From the NCBI GenBank assembly GCA_005406025.1, contig BGZK01000192.1:62001-126000 (forward strand): a stretch of 64,000 nt of DNA, read 5' to 3'. The notes beneath the pieces are model-generated. The model worked only from the letters and a program-made list of their open reading frames with translations, made no database searches and was not told the origin of the DNA. Shown piece after piece: positions 1 to 11,107 of this stretch. The stretch is from Eumeta japonica. Taxonomy: Eukaryota; Arthropoda; Insecta; Lepidoptera; Psychidae. The position numbers and the translations under genes are program-made. Positions within the stretch are counted from its first letter, which is position 1, and every line of letters begins with the position of its first letter.

Positions 1-2259
1 ACATGAAGATTAATCGTGGGAAACATGACGGAAAAGGTACTTTAAAAAGTGAACCTAACGGAGGTAGAGGTAAAGAAAAACAAATTTTATTTACGTGATA
101 TTGAGGAATATTTAGAATCGTGGGCAAAAAAATGAATTGGTTACAAAGTTTTCCTATTATTCATTCATTAAATTAATTCATTTCAAATACATATAGCTGA
201 AGTTGGTTTCAAAAGACTTACGCTGCTATAATGTGATATAACACCTTCAATTAAGTACTTATATTAACTAAATAACTTAAACTTCCTTGTATATTGGCAT
301 TTAAGTAATAATTTCTAAATGAGATATCTTAGAATCATTTCAATGGTCCCATAATTCGTCTTGATTAAAATAAACAGACTTTTTCCATTTATAACTCGAT
401 GCGATCAATAGATAACGAAGGATTTAAAAACAACTATTTTGAACATTTTTAATGTCGTTCAATCCTACATTAGTTTGACTTGTCAATTGTCATTTGCGCC
501 AAGACGAAAATTATTTTTTAATCACAAGTTTGTGGGTATTTTTTATCTGATTAGAAAAGCGTTTAGGATGCCATTGTGATAAGCGAAATTTCTCTCCTGG
601 AGATGCGATGACTGGAGAATCGATTCCTGTGCAATATTAATTCCTATTGTGGGATTTTCCTGAGGAACGGGTGCGATATCAAAGTTCGCTTAAGGAAATA
701 ATTTTTTAAATCTGTTGTTCCTATTATAATTGGTGGTATGTGCCTATGATGATTCTAGTATTCTTTTTTTCGTTCCCGCAACAAAGGGACACATGTTTGG
801 ATACACAAACGCCGGTGGGATGTGCGGAGCGTCCTACTAATAAGTTAGCTTTTGCTTATAACACTTTAGCAAAAGACACATGCCTGCAATGCCTATACTG
901 CCGAGGTTCTATCATCCCATTAGAATCTTTGAAAACTATTTTGGAGAAATGTAACCCAATCAATTTTTTGAACAATAGTAAATACCTTTGACAGCTTTCC
1001 TTGTAACGAAGTTGTGTCACATTGCTCAGAGAGACTAGATATTTAATTGTGAACAATAATAAGTTTGAATATTGAGAGATATCAATTTCAGTCTAATCTA
1101 CCTATTGTCGTAAAATTTTACTGGAGAACTTTTATATCATTTCTAGACATTTTTCTGGTTTAGCTCATTATGTTATCATTGTAAATTGGTTATTAATTAG
1201 AAATTACAAAATAATTAAACATTTTCAGCCCTAAAACGAAGTTCAATAATATGTCAGAGGCCACATAAAAAAGAATCATATGCCCTGAACTTCACGTCTT
1301 TTGCACACGATTAAATTTTGTTTATTGTATCTGTATGACTTTTATATATTTTTTTTCAATATATTTTAAAAAGAGCAATGACACATTGAAATATAACTTA
1401 TCCCGTCGCATAACGCTTCGCAATAAGCACAGTATGTAAATATTCAGAACTCGTATTTATGCAACTTAAAGGTCAACGATATATTTTGCTATTGTGCTGT
1501 ATTTCACAATTTTTGCGGGTGTGTTATTTGGTAAAGGCCTTAACCCCCTAAGGCCCCAGTTTCGTTGCCTAACACCCCGTACCTACCCGATTAGCCTAAT
1601 TCAGTCGTATTTCTTCCCGGGTTCTGTTTATTTTTTATTTTATGTTAACGTTTATAAAACGCGAACACTTTTTATACAACGTGAGATTTTTTTTACCTTT
1701 TTAAAGGAAACGTAAAATTCGATTACACGTTTGAAAATATTTTGAATTTTTAATTACGCAAAATAATTAATATAAAGTAGAAACTTCCCTTTTTCTTCTG
1801 TAGGTCGAAGCTGATATGATTTAACTGCCAAAAGTAATTGTATGTCGGTATTCATGTGTCCCAATGATCCAAGATGTTATCCACTTTTTGCGTATCAATG
1901 AAACAAATAATTTATTATATACGAAATAGAAATACATAGTTTTATGCATACATTTTGGTATTATTATTTTGAATTAACAGAAAAAATATATATAAACTGA
2001 ATTTAAAAATATGAAACTATATTCATATCAAATAAATAATGACGAAATAAAATAAATGTACCGTTCTATAGCCAAATGTTGTCCCTGCTAGCAGGAGACC
2101 TTGTTATCTCATTCGATATTTAAGGCAAAATTCTATTAACTTATTGCAAAAGGGCTGAATTTTCAAAAATACTCGTAATGTTCTCATAAAATTGAATAGT
2201 TATCTATCATTGTCATATATATAGTATTGCCATAATATGAAGTACAACCATTGAATAAA
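1..2259. other. AT-rich intergenic DNA, nothing assigned
   Basis: I see no coding exon, RNA gene or recognisable transposon here. Short open frames, such as 740-991, have poor codon character and no splice context that supports them. A short interrupted palindrome lies near 1537-1556 (GGCCTTA and TAAGGCC around a C run). The rest is unassigned AT-rich DNA. Confidence 0.5.
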
Positions 2260-2620
2260 GGTCGTCGCGGACGAGTCGTTTGGTGTGTGTCACGCGGTGT
2301 GACTGTGGTGTGACCTTAGCTTCCTGCGGCGGTCCCTGCCATGTTCTCGTCGTGTGTCACACAGCTGCGAGACACCGATCAAAATAGCACCTACTGTAAA
2401 TATGTATGCGATTGACTATAGAAAACGAATGTTAACCATAAAGCGAGTGGCGTTGTGAGACGACACTCGCGAGCACTTGACCGACTTTAAGTAGTTCTCG
2501 GTAGCGCGGGCGGTGCCCCGAGCTCTCGGCCCCGCGATGACACACGGGCCTCGGGCGGCGCCGCCCGCACGTAGCGGGACTCGTTATCGCTCGGAGTTCT
2601 TGTAACCGCACTACACCTGG
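2260..2620. other. GC-rich island
   Basis: This block is clearly richer in G, C and CpG than its surroundings, with the densest part at about 2495-2590. No frame carries a convincing exon. It could be a promoter or 5' UTR of a gene whose coding exons lie elsewhere, or an old mobile element. The sequence does not decide between these. Confidence 0.3.
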
Positions 2621-3164
2621 TCATTAGAGATTTTTTTTCTTAGAACTCCATACAAATCTGCAAATGGCAGTCCTTATATAGAAGCTACGTATTCTCCGGC
2701 GCGACTGTCAAATGACACATCTCCAAAGTCATAATTTGTCCAGTACCGTAAAATCATAAAAACATTTCTAGACGTTTTGGCAAGTCGGATTTGAGCCATA
2801 GTTTTAAGTTCGTTAGCAAAGTTTTGTGCGAAATCTATTTATTTGTCAAGTGTGAGTCGAATTTCCAAGGTCCATAAATGCAATTACCAAATAAAAGAAG
2901 AATAAAGTGGTATTTTGTGAGGTGTCGTTTCGCTGTCCACGGCGGTAGTTCTCAAAAATATGTTGTTTCAAAAATAGTTATAAAAAGTAAAGAAAAAAAA
3001 ACCTTTGAAGTTATATTAGTTTGCTGTAACAATTTTCTAAACGTGAATAGAATCGTATTAAAAATTAATTATTGTTTGTTTATATGCATTATAATTGAAA
3101 CACATTAATAAATATAATACTCAATAATAGAAATAAGACTTTTTATTGTTTTATTTTAAATCTG
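2621..3164. other. Unassigned AT-rich DNA
   Basis: An open frame at 2878-3108 has no homology that I recognise and AT-biased third positions, so I do not call it a gene. Nothing else is visible. Confidence 0.4.
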
Positions 3165-3260
3165 GCTTCTGCCCGCTCCTTCGCCCACGTGGACATAGAA
3201 TGAACAGCTTCATCCTATATAACTACGTTTCCGAGTGTTCAACTCGTCCTCAGTCCCGAC
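3165..3260 (-). repeat. Helitron-like terminal fragment with hexamer tract
   Basis: The plus strand reads a degenerate 'TGCCCGC..CTTCGCCCACGTGGACATAGAAT' type head, followed by a C/T-rich stretch built from units such as TCCCGA and CCCGGTC. The same order, head then tract, recurs at 4595, 23345, 33895, 42230 and 49445, so this is a dispersed family. I place it with the Helitron-like elements because the intact copies at 13554 and 17246 have matching parts. Orientation is inferred from those copies. It is truncated, with no tail recognised downstream. Confidence 0.45.
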
Positions 3261-4594
3261 CCCGGTCCTGCTATGTCTTATGTGAATTACCATACATTTT
3301 TATAACATTTACAAAATCTTCTAAATTTTTAGTCGATAAAATCGAGAGATAAAAATCTTTGTAGCGCGCGTTACATTACGAGGGGTGTGGCTGGATAGGT
3401 ACTTAAATATACACTAAGACTTTTTAATGAGCTTTTCTGTTCGGAGCATCCATTTTTTAGTTTAATTCGTTAATAATTAATCAAAGTCGTTAATTCTGGG
3501 ATTTTATCTCTGCAACTTTTGAATGATGTGTTCAAAAAATTTAAAAACATGACATTAATAACATCATATAAATGAGTTATAACAAACATTTCTTTTGACA
3601 AAATCTGGTAGTTTTTTTTAATATCCAGAATCTCGAATACTCAAAAGTAACAATTTAATCACCGGCCCGTTTGAATTTTAGACTAAATTGGTATCTACAA
3701 CTCACATATATACGACTGTATCAATATTGTTATAGACATTTTTCAATCGTTGATTAATTGTTATAGATTTTTGTTACTTCTTATAGACTATTTTATAGAT
3801 ATTGATGTAGCAATTTAAATACAACTTTTCAAAACCATTAAAAATTTTCCTTCGTTTTGTTCGTCGATACAAAACTCTGGACGTGGAGTCAGACTCCTAC
3901 ACCCGTGCTCACTGTCGTAAGTTTAGTCATTGGCGGTGCGAAACGATGCGGAATAACAATTGTTTATAAATTAAGAACGTTAATCGATGACGTCACAAGC
4001 ATTGTTGCTATTACACAAAAAATATTGTTAGTATTAAGATTACACACGATGTCAAGGCCATTGGTTCACAAAATGTTTATACGTTTTGCAATTTTATCAA
4101 ATGCTTTATAACAAATTAGTTGCTATTTCCGCATGAATGTAAAACGACTATGTTACTTTAAATTTGACAAGTAGGTAATTCCAATTATATAAAGTTAAGA
4201 AGAATAAAATAAATTTAACTTCATTTTAAAGTATTGAAATATAAATTCCAATTACTGCCGGTTTTTTTAACATAACTGCAAGAAAATTACAAATACTGCC
4301 AATATATATATATTGGCTCTATATTATTTAAAAAGCTTCATTTTAAAAACACCAATCACAGTACTAAAGGATAACCTTTAATTCAACTTCTAGCGCAGTG
4401 ATTATGACATACTCACCGTGATAAGGTCACGGCCAGACTAGAGCCAGTGTTTAGGGCAGAGTGGTGTCAGAGTGGGCAGAAGGTCGTTGTCGCGGCGAAG
4501 AGCGAGAACAGAAACTCATTTCATGCTTAAGCGAAAAGAACAAACACTCATGGGCTAATCATAAGATGAAGGTTACCAAAATAACAAATTTTTA
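3261..4594. other. Unassigned AT-rich DNA
   Basis: No exon or element is recognised. The 84-codon frame at 3857-4111 lacks coding character. A block near 4420-4500 is somewhat GC-richer but has no open frame of note. Confidence 0.4.
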
Positions 4595-4865
4595 GTTCTT
4601 GCCGCCGGCTCCACTCACGTGAACAAAGAATATTCATTAAGACTATCTTTCTTATAATTTCAATCCTAAACCTGACCCTGGTCGCATCACCAATCCTGAT
4701 CATGATCCTACTCTCAATTTTTATTTCTCTCCCTTTCCTTCTCGCTATATTCCTCCTATAAATCTTTTTATCTTTCTTCATCTTGTTCTTATTTTAATTT
4801 TATCTTCTCCACTCCTTCTCATACCATATCCCTCTCTATCTCTCTCTCTCTATCTCTCTCGCACT
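4595..4865 (-). repeat. Helitron-like fragment, then CT-rich tract
   Basis: A degraded head ('GCCGGCTCCACTCACGTG', then 'AACAAAGAAT') leads into C/T-rich degenerate hexamers at about 4655-4730 (CCTGACCCTGG, CCTGATCATGATCC). A pyrimidine-only tract with (CT)n runs follows at about 4830-4862. The arrangement matches the other copies of this family in the window. The minus-strand frame 4548-4781 is a by-product of the pyrimidine tract. Confidence 0.4.
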
Positions 4866-5789
4866 GTTACATCCTTTCGTCCCTCTCACTACTCGTCTCT
4901 TTATTTTTTCCCGATAAAAGACACTATATTAACATAGCGACAAAATAAATTAAAACGTAATAAAAATGACATTGCGTGGCGATTAGTTTTAATAATGTAT
5001 CAAAGTTGAACGGAGTTAGTTAAGCTCTTGTTGTATTATGATAAGACATGCAAACAAGCAGATGGCGCCGTCTACACGAAAATCGTATGTGTCTCAATAC
5101 GTTGAACCGATGAAAAAAAAAATAACTAAAGTGGAAATATCGTTCCAATAAAGGGTCGTTGCTCCTTTTCGTTTCTTTTGATGCATCCTCTTGTTTTCAC
5201 AGTTCATGAATAAAGAACTTCTTACCTGTATTTTACTCTACCCTCCTTTCATCAATATAGCTTTCCATCCATATGCTTCTCGACGATGCCACGCAATTTA
5301 TGTACGACTCCTAAATTCATGGAAAAAAACACCGGGCAATAGAGACGTAGACGTGTAATCAGCACGTAATCAGCACCGGTATTAAAAATTTTGGATATTG
5401 CCCGATTAACGAATAAGATTGTAATGTTGCTGTCCTATTAATGAAATATCTGTTTAAAGATATGGGACACGATGTAATTGATTCCTAAAAATGGAGGTGA
5501 GTAATTAAATTATAATATTTATGAAATTTATTTTGACTAGATGTTTTTTGTTGTAAATATACTAAAGTAATAAGTTTTTTAACATTTTGTAATACTTTTT
5601 TTTGCACATAAAAATACATTTAGTTACTCGTTTGCACTATATTGACACTACCATTTTTTTAATAGGTTATACCAAATGTTGATTCAATACTTTTAGTCAT
5701 TATAGCGTTAGATTTCATCCCTGCTCAATATAACAGTATAATTATATTATTATAAATTAACACATGTATGGATGATCGTTACGAAAATT
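4866..5789. other. Unassigned AT-rich DNA
   Basis: Nothing is recognised. No open frame of useful length or element end is visible. Confidence 0.4.
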
Positions 5790-6074
5790 TTAGAGAGTCT
5801 CTGTGCTATCTTTATTGTAAGTTTTACCTCTTCGTTTTGGTGGAACCTTTTCTTTCTCTTGCGTTAGATTCTCTTTTTGAATTTCATACTCAGAAATAAA
5901 AGGTTCTCGATTTAGTTCATATTTTAACAGCCCAGTGCCACCACACCACGAAGCTATCGTCTCGCTGAAGAGATCTGTCATTGTAAGAATCACTCCATAA
6001 ATTTGTCCGTCACCGTACCGCATACGCACTTCATTCCAAGAACATAACATTTTCAATGGTTTTTGATTCCACAT
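5790..6074 (-). CDS. Possible 94-codon single-exon gene, product unknown
   Basis: An uninterrupted frame runs from an ATG (complement of 6072-6074) to a stop at 5790. A stop codon sits directly upstream in frame, so this ATG is the only possible start if the gene has a single exon. The predicted protein begins MWNQKPLKMLCSW. It has a mixed central part (RYGDGQIYGVILTMTD) and a charged tail with KENLTQEKEKVPPKRRGK. It has no signal peptide and no clear membrane segment. The amino-acid mix is protein-like and codon use is better than in the neighbouring shadow frames. I do not recognise a family. It could be an intact small gene, the last exon of a longer gene, or chance. I see no TATA or polyadenylation signal that settles it. 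Confidence 0.33.
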   Translation of the reverse strand: MWNQKPLKMLCSWNEVRMRYGDGQIYGVILTMTDLFSETIASWCGGTGLLKYELNREPFISEYEIQKENLTQEKEKVPPKRRGKTYNKDSTETL

Positions 6075-6789
6075 TTACATCAGAAGCGTAAATTTATAAA
6101 TTTAATAACGGACTTTCTTTCTTCTTCATTTCGGCAAAAATGATAATGGCGACCTTCGTTAGCGCGCGTGGTGTATTATTTCGCACGTGATATTCTCGGA
6201 CACACAAATGAGTATGCATTCTTTACGATCCTGGGTTACGCGGTGACTCACTTCTGAGCAATTTTATCTCGCCGAAAACTATGTCGAGGAATGTCTGCTG
6301 ACAGCGTGCTGCTGGGCGCTCGTCCGCGAACTATCTGTCCTGAAATTAGCGTGTTTGCTAACGTTTCCAATTTCGAAGTTATATAATTAAATACGCAAGG
6401 TCTCCGCTAATACATAAATACGTATAAAATAACACATTAGAAATAAAAAATTGTTTTGAATTATTAAATTTTAAATTAAAATGTATACTTAATTGAAACA
6501 ATGACTTACACAATAGGATCGCATTAGTTTAAAATTGAGAATTTTAGTGGTTCTTTTTTTAAATACCTTCTTATACACTTGGGCGTAATCACAATGGACA
6601 AATGCGTGTTACTCGACCGATATAATAGTGTTCGGAACTTTACCCGACCACACAAAGATTTCATTATATTCGTAGCTACCGAAAATCGTCTACTAGATTA
6701 TATTTTCGAAAAATGGTTTACTCTAAATAATTAACTTCTTAATAGAAAAAACAAAATGTTTGATATTCTCACTTCTGAATGTAAAAAAA
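6075..6789. other. Unassigned DNA with a small GC-rich pocket
   Basis: A moderately GC-rich pocket at about 6150-6350 contains no convincing exon. The rest is AT-rich and unassigned. Confidence 0.35.
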
Positions 6790-7640
6790 TGGATCTTTTG
6801 TATTTTAATAGGAAACGAGGGATTAGGGCTTCTCGACACTACTCTATTCCCAAGTCTTACTTTAGATAATAAATTTCAATGGGGTCCTCGTATCGGAGAG
6901 TTGGCGAAAAGACTTAGCTTTGTTGCATTTGCAATTAAAAAAATGAGAAATTTGTCCCATAACAAAACCACCAGATTGGTTTATATTGGCTGTTTCCATA
7001 GCTTTATGTCATATATATGGCTTCCTGCTTTGGGAACATGCTGCGTATGTTCACAGAATTTTCGTTGTGCAAAAAAACGGGCCATTCGCATAATTTAAGA
7101 GTTGGGACCTCGTGTTTTTCTTAGAAGTAAGTTCAAAGAAATTGGACTTTTAATTGTGGCATCACAGTTTATTTATCATAATTTAATGTAAGTTTAAAAT
7201 AATTAGAACGTTTTAATAAAAATAGTGGTACATATAATTTCAATACTAAAAATAAAAATAAACTGCATTTACATGTTAGTTGACTGCATAGAGCCACAGA
7301 TTCATTTATGTGGATCTGTGTGCACAAGTTCAATAAGATTCATGTGGATATACAAAATTGACCCTTATACAAATTTAAAGTATTTATTAAGCAAACGCTT
7401 TGCACAAGAGGGTATTATACAATCTCTGAATATTTAGAGGATATATGGACATAATGAGCTCGACTTCCTTCAGGTTTACCCCCGCAATAGTTTTATATAC
7501 TTTGTTTTGTACTTCTGTATAATTGGTTGTAATTAAGTGGTAATTAAGAAAAGTGGGAGTAATTAAAAAAAACTGTAAATTCTTTAAATGTTTGACGTAT
7601 TTCAAGTGTTATATTATAAGCTATGAAATAAAGGTATTTT
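6790..7640 (+). pseudogene. 3' end of a non-LTR retrotransposon, broken
   Basis: The frame at 6760-7098 encodes the C-terminal part of a LINE reverse transcriptase: TLDNKFQWGPRIGELAKRL, then KTTRLVYIGCFHSFMSY, then KKRAIRII. This pattern follows the catalytic core in Jockey/CR1-type elements. The frame stops at 7098, but the homology continues through frameshifts and stops (KEIGLLIVASQFIYHN near 7135, ISEYLE near 7425). The copy ends at about 7640 with TATGAAATAAAGGTATTTTG and a short TTGAAT/TTTGAAT tail. A second copy with the same layout lies at 53695-54315. The RT catalytic core is absent, as expected of a 5'-truncated insertion, and the copy is not functional. Clade assignment (Jockey, CR1 or a relative) is uncertain. 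Confidence 0.75.
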
Positions 7641-7719
7641 GAATTTGAATTTCGATTTGAATTAGAGTAGCGATAGATCCTCATCCGTTAAAGAACGTAG
7701 TTAGCCGCAGCAGTAATAT

Positions 7720-8002
7720 TCTGGACTTCGAATAACGAACTCAAAACGTACTCCCAAAACGCGCGAGCATCGACTTCCAGGCCCCGCCAGGCGGCGCTGT
7801 TAGCGGTCGCCGGTATTCTTATGACGATTACAAATAGGCATTATGTTTAGTCTCGCGCGCGATATCAACATCTCTCGCCGCGTCCGCCGAGATAATTGCA
7901 TGTGACCGCGGGTCTGCGCCGGCGCAGGTCGTGCCGCCTCTACCGACTTCTTTGATCGATATATATTATTTTATTAATAGATCCATTATTAATAAAAGAA
8001 AA
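7720..8002 (+). promoter_or_regulatory. GC-rich 5' region of the secreted-protein gene
   Basis: The stretch at about 7745-7940 is rich in CpG, in contrast to the AT-rich DNA on both sides, and lies immediately before the first coding exon at 8003. The last 60 bases before the ATG become AT-rich again and read as a 5' leader. I could not place a TATA box or a start site with confidence. The promoter role is inferred from position and composition only. Confidence 0.35.
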
Positions 8003-8135
8003 ATGATAAAATACGTTTTTATGTGTTTGTTTATGTGCGGATCGTCGTCTTTGCCGCTCGAGAAAAACGAAGATAATTATTTGGAAACGATATTTGATGT
8101 ATTTACGAAAGAAATGTTTGATTTGGATGAGACAG
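8003..8135 (+). CDS. Secreted small protein, coding exon 1 of 3
   Basis: The ATG at 8003 opens a typical signal peptide: MIKYVFMCLFMCGSSS, a lysine followed by a hydrophobic core and small residues. Cleavage probably falls near SSS-LPLE. The mature part begins with an acidic stretch (EKNEDNYLETIFDVFTKE, then DLDET). Coding sequence ends at 8135 in GAGACAG followed by gtaaca, a good splice donor, leaving one base of a split codon (phase 1). The next exon, at 9757, needs exactly one base, and the joined codon is GAT. Reading through instead would stop at 8168-8170. I do not recognise the protein family. The gene model is inference from splice signals, phase and codon use. The signal peptide is read directly. 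Confidence 0.6.
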
Positions 8136-9756
8136 GTAACATGTGGCATAACTTTATTAATATTTTATAACACATTTCCTAATGTTGATTTGTGTAATTT
8201 TAATTAAGGTTCCATATCTATAAGAAAAAAGGAATCCTTATAGGTTTACTTGGTTATCTGTCTGTTATGACCCTTTTTATCAGGGATGGTCGAAGTATCA
8301 TGTTGAAATCAATATCAAATAGACTCTAAAGGACCTCACGCCTACGATTCTTTAGAGTTCTAAAAAATCAAGGTTTTAAACAAAATATGATAGAGTGTGC
8401 CATATAGTTTAAAACTCGCCAGTAAATTAGAACCTTTAGGGTACTTCCCACAAACCTAGTATCATGAAATGGGCAAGAAGAAAAGTCTCACAGGACTAGT
8501 AAAGAAAAAACCGCAAAATTATTAATTTTATTATTGATATGTGAAAAAATTGTGGTTACAAACTTACACTTGACAATTGTAGTATTGATTGTAATGTATA
8601 CTAACATAAGACAGAACATTTTTTGACTTCTCGCTATGAAAATAAGATTGTTAAAATTGCAGATACTTAAAAAAATCGTTTTATTTTAGAAAAAGAAAAA
8701 TTTGGAAATGTTGAGATCAATATCTCGCCAGTATTGAAAGATATTAAAAATTCACAAAAATTATTGAGACTCTTGATAGATTGAAATATCTACATACACA
8801 ATTAAATTTGTACATAGCCCTCAGGGTGCAAGTCCTATTCGTATTTGCCCGGTTTTCTTTTATTTAATAACATTTATAAAAATTGCTGATAAAATTTTTG
8901 AAACCATATTCAGGGGATCGCCTTCTTTGTTCCATCAGTTTTTTCTGTGTTTAACAGGAAGTCGTCGGCAAACCGTTATACGAGAAATGTTCAAAAGTCT
9001 ACGACGTAGGAAGTAGAATAGGTCGATGTAGAAAGGTTCGCCGCCGCCCTTACGCGAACTGCCGTAGCGGGAGTCTCGCTCGTCGCTCCTGCCGCTAATT
9101 GTCGTGTACGACACTTGGCTTTTCCGCGGCGCGGCTAGCGGCGGCGATAGCGCTAGTTCTCGCCTCGGGCCGTGCCTGCGCGAGGCGCGCTCTGCTCCCA
9201 CCTACGAACATTGCATCACTTAGCTTCCAGTAAAATGCGGCGCAATTTTAGTGTTTAATTAAAACTTATTTATAAAATAGCACAAACAAAGCGAGTGTTT
9301 TTCATTGTACTAAAAACAAAAATTGTGTTTTAGAATTACGACGACATTTAAGAATCCTTCTCCACAAGAACTGAGCTTAAAAGATGTGTTTATGAAAATC
9401 CATACACCCAAACCTCACAGACAATATTACATTCATATTCATGACAGATAAATATGAATGTATTATTGCATATTTCAGACTTATTTGCTTACTATTAGTT
9501 ACTATCATAACTAACAAATTTAAATTATATACCCGAAGAAAGAGAAGAAGAAATATAAATAGTTTCAAGCAAAGAAAAATATTCACAATTGAAACTTAAG
9601 CATGTTTCGATTGTGATTATTTTCCTCGCATGAGACATGCTGTGGCGCATAAGGCGCTTAAAAATGATTGATTAATTTAATATTTGATCTTGTGAAATTA
9701 TAGTGTGTTGGGTTGTTATTTAAATATTTTTGAAAATCTAAGTGTTGTGTTCGCAG
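8136..9756 (+). other. Intron 1 of the secreted-protein gene
   Basis: It begins gtaaca and ends ttcgcag. It is mostly AT-rich but holds a CpG-rich island at about 9030-9210 with coding-like frames on both strands (see the separate entry). A strong alternative acceptor (pyrimidine-rich, ending aacag) lies at 8957. If used after exon 1 it would add a short tail ending RRRK and a stop at about 9015-9017. That gives a possible alternative, shorter protein, though I think the 9757 acceptor is the main one. Confidence 0.45.
8935..9201 (-). other. Coding-like frame antisense to intron 1
   Basis: On the minus strand the frame is open over 88 codons. The part SDERDSRYGSSRKGGGEPF followed by YIDLFYFLRRRLLN uses C- and G-ending codons in the way the real exons of this window do. 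A possible acceptor (gttcgtag) lies just upstream on the minus strand, but I see no clear donor. On the plus strand two other frames are also partly open, one of them cysteine-rich. The block could be an exon of an antisense gene, an alternative exon of the host gene, or a CpG island with accidental frames. No family is recognised. Confidence 0.25.
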
Positions 9757-9881
9757 ATGCAGAGAAAGTGCATTTCTCTGAGGGCCAGTGGGTGTGCGGG
9801 CAGTGCGCGCGCAGGCACGAGCTCGCGCTGCTGCACAATGAGACGGAGTTCCTGAACACCAAGCAGCCCATAGAACTGCAG
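9757..9881 (+). CDS. Secreted small protein, coding exon 2 of 3
   Basis: The exon follows an acceptor (gtgttcgcag) and has 125 bases: two bases finish the split codon from exon 1, then 41 codons, ending in phase 0 at CTGCAG before gtcact. The donor is weaker than usual. The peptide reads DAEKVHFSEGQWVCGQCARR, then HELALLHNETEF, then LNTKQPIELQ. Third positions are strongly G/C-biased, unlike the flanking AT-rich DNA. WVCGQC is a Cys-x2-Cys pair that could bind metal. In an exported protein it is more likely to be disulfide-linked, perhaps to the two cysteines of exon 3. NET is a possible N-glycosylation site. W-V-C-x2-C followed by EL also resembles the end of a FYVE/RIM-type zinc finger, but the signal peptide argues against that. 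Confidence 0.65.
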
Positions 9882-10933
9882 GTCACTTTGCCTATCATAC
9901 TTGGGCTGCATTCTGCTCTTCCTGTAGCCATTTATGTCATAGTAAAGTTTTCAGTAGTACTACTAATTGATTGCTTTTACCATTGAATGAAAAACAAATC
10001 AAATTCGGAATCATGTAATATACGAAATTTAAACCTTAGTTAGAAAAGGGAAAACTGTTACAGGAAGTGTTGTATTATGTCTATAGGAAGTTCAAGAATA
10101 AATCGTCATCAGTTTTAGAGCCTTGAATTTGATTCAACATCTTTGTAGTGAGTCAGTATTTCTGTTAATAAGATTTTCATCTATAGTATTATTGTAGACA
10201 AAGTAATCCGGATTGGTTTAATCATCAAGACAGAGCTGAGTCTACTAAAGTTAGAAACACAAAATGTGTAGTACAGATTTTTTGTAGCATTCAATGATTT
10301 TTTTGAATTAACAGACTGTATAGATTTATAAAATCAAACGCTGGTTTTGATCAATTTAATCAATTTCCACTCAATTCATAGTAGCCAACATAATGCTTTT
10401 AAGCTTAAATGCTTTATAAGTGCAAAAGTAAATTACAATTTAAGAACCTGTCTCTTAAGAAATCTAATAATTATTATGAAAAAAAAAATCGGCGAAAAGC
10501 ATATCGGAGCATTGTAGAGTTCCGTAACCAAGAAATGCACTACAGATGATAAAACAACGTTATTACAATTTTTTTCATACAAGTAGGTATGTCGACTATC
10601 TCTTAAACTAGTCTTAACTAAAGTACACCAGCAAAAGAGCGTATTTTCATAACACTTACGTCCTTTTGTTCAAAAGCGCAATTTTTATCGTAATTGGTTT
10701 ATGTAATTTTTTAGAAAGTCGAAGTTTTGTTAAATGCATTCGAATACTGCAAACCTGATTCTAATCGGTCCATTTGTTCAAAAGATAATAAATTTTAATT
10801 TTAAGTAGAAAAATAAACGGAAGTTAAAATTAAAAAATATATGATTCAGCGTTTTAATTTTTATCCTTTAAGCCGTCGACTTTTGCGATCGGGAATTGTT
10901 TTTCAAATCAATGAATACTATAAACATTTTCAG
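9882..10933 (+). other. Intron 2 of the secreted-protein gene
   Basis: AT-rich, ending in cattttcag. It carries a diverged copy of a dispersed terminal-repeat element at about 10480-10745, listed separately. No other exon is visible. Confidence 0.5.
10480..10745 (+). repeat. Fragment of a dispersed terminal-repeat element (family T)
   Basis: The segment opens with a run of A and 'ATCGGCGAAAAGCATATCGG', then 'AGAGTTCCGTAACC' and 'AAATGCACTACAGATG'. The same words in the same order start the elements at 21544 and 47141. Further on, 'AGCAAAAGAGCGTATTTTC' with 'CACTTACGTC' matches 21750-21790. These are relatives of the common lepidopteran repeat that begins with AAAACCGGCCAAGTGC and ends with GGAACCCTAAAAA. 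This copy is 3'-truncated and sits in an intron. Confidence 0.55.
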
Positions 10934-11107
10934 TTAAACGTCGCCGTGGAAGGATCGAAGTGCGTGACCCTCGCGGGCCGGGGCGGCGCCCGCCGGCTGT
11001 ACGGCGTGGCGGAGGTGTCCGGCCTGTGCAAGCACGACGTCACCTACTTCTTCGTGAGGCAGCGGCGCGCGGGCGTGCTCGACCTGCTCGTCCACATCTA
11101 CGGGTAG
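10934..11107 (+). CDS. Secreted small protein, coding exon 3 of 3
   Basis: The exon starts after cattttcag in phase 0, matching exon 2, and ends at TAG 11105-11107. It encodes 57 residues: LNVAVEGSKCVTLAGRGG, then ARRLYGVAEVSGLCKHDVTY, then FFVRQRRAGVLDLLVHIYG. Almost every codon ends in C or G, the clearest coding signal in the window. Joined to exons 1 and 2 it gives 143 residues with four cysteines after the signal peptide. Alternating hydrophobic residues suggest beta strands, and the end is loosely like a filamin/Ig-type repeat, but that is speculation. Splicing out just before the TAG cannot be excluded (TACGG followed by gtagcc, a poor donor). Product not recognised. Confidence 0.68.
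   Translation, partial: LNVAVEGSKCVTLAGRGGARRLYGVAEVSGLCKHDVTYFFVRQRRAGVLDLLVHIYG

Noticed and set aside
9757..9881. FYVE/RIM zinc finger
   Set aside because: Only one Cys-x2-Cys pair is present, and the joined gene begins with a signal peptide, which does not fit a cytosolic zinc finger.
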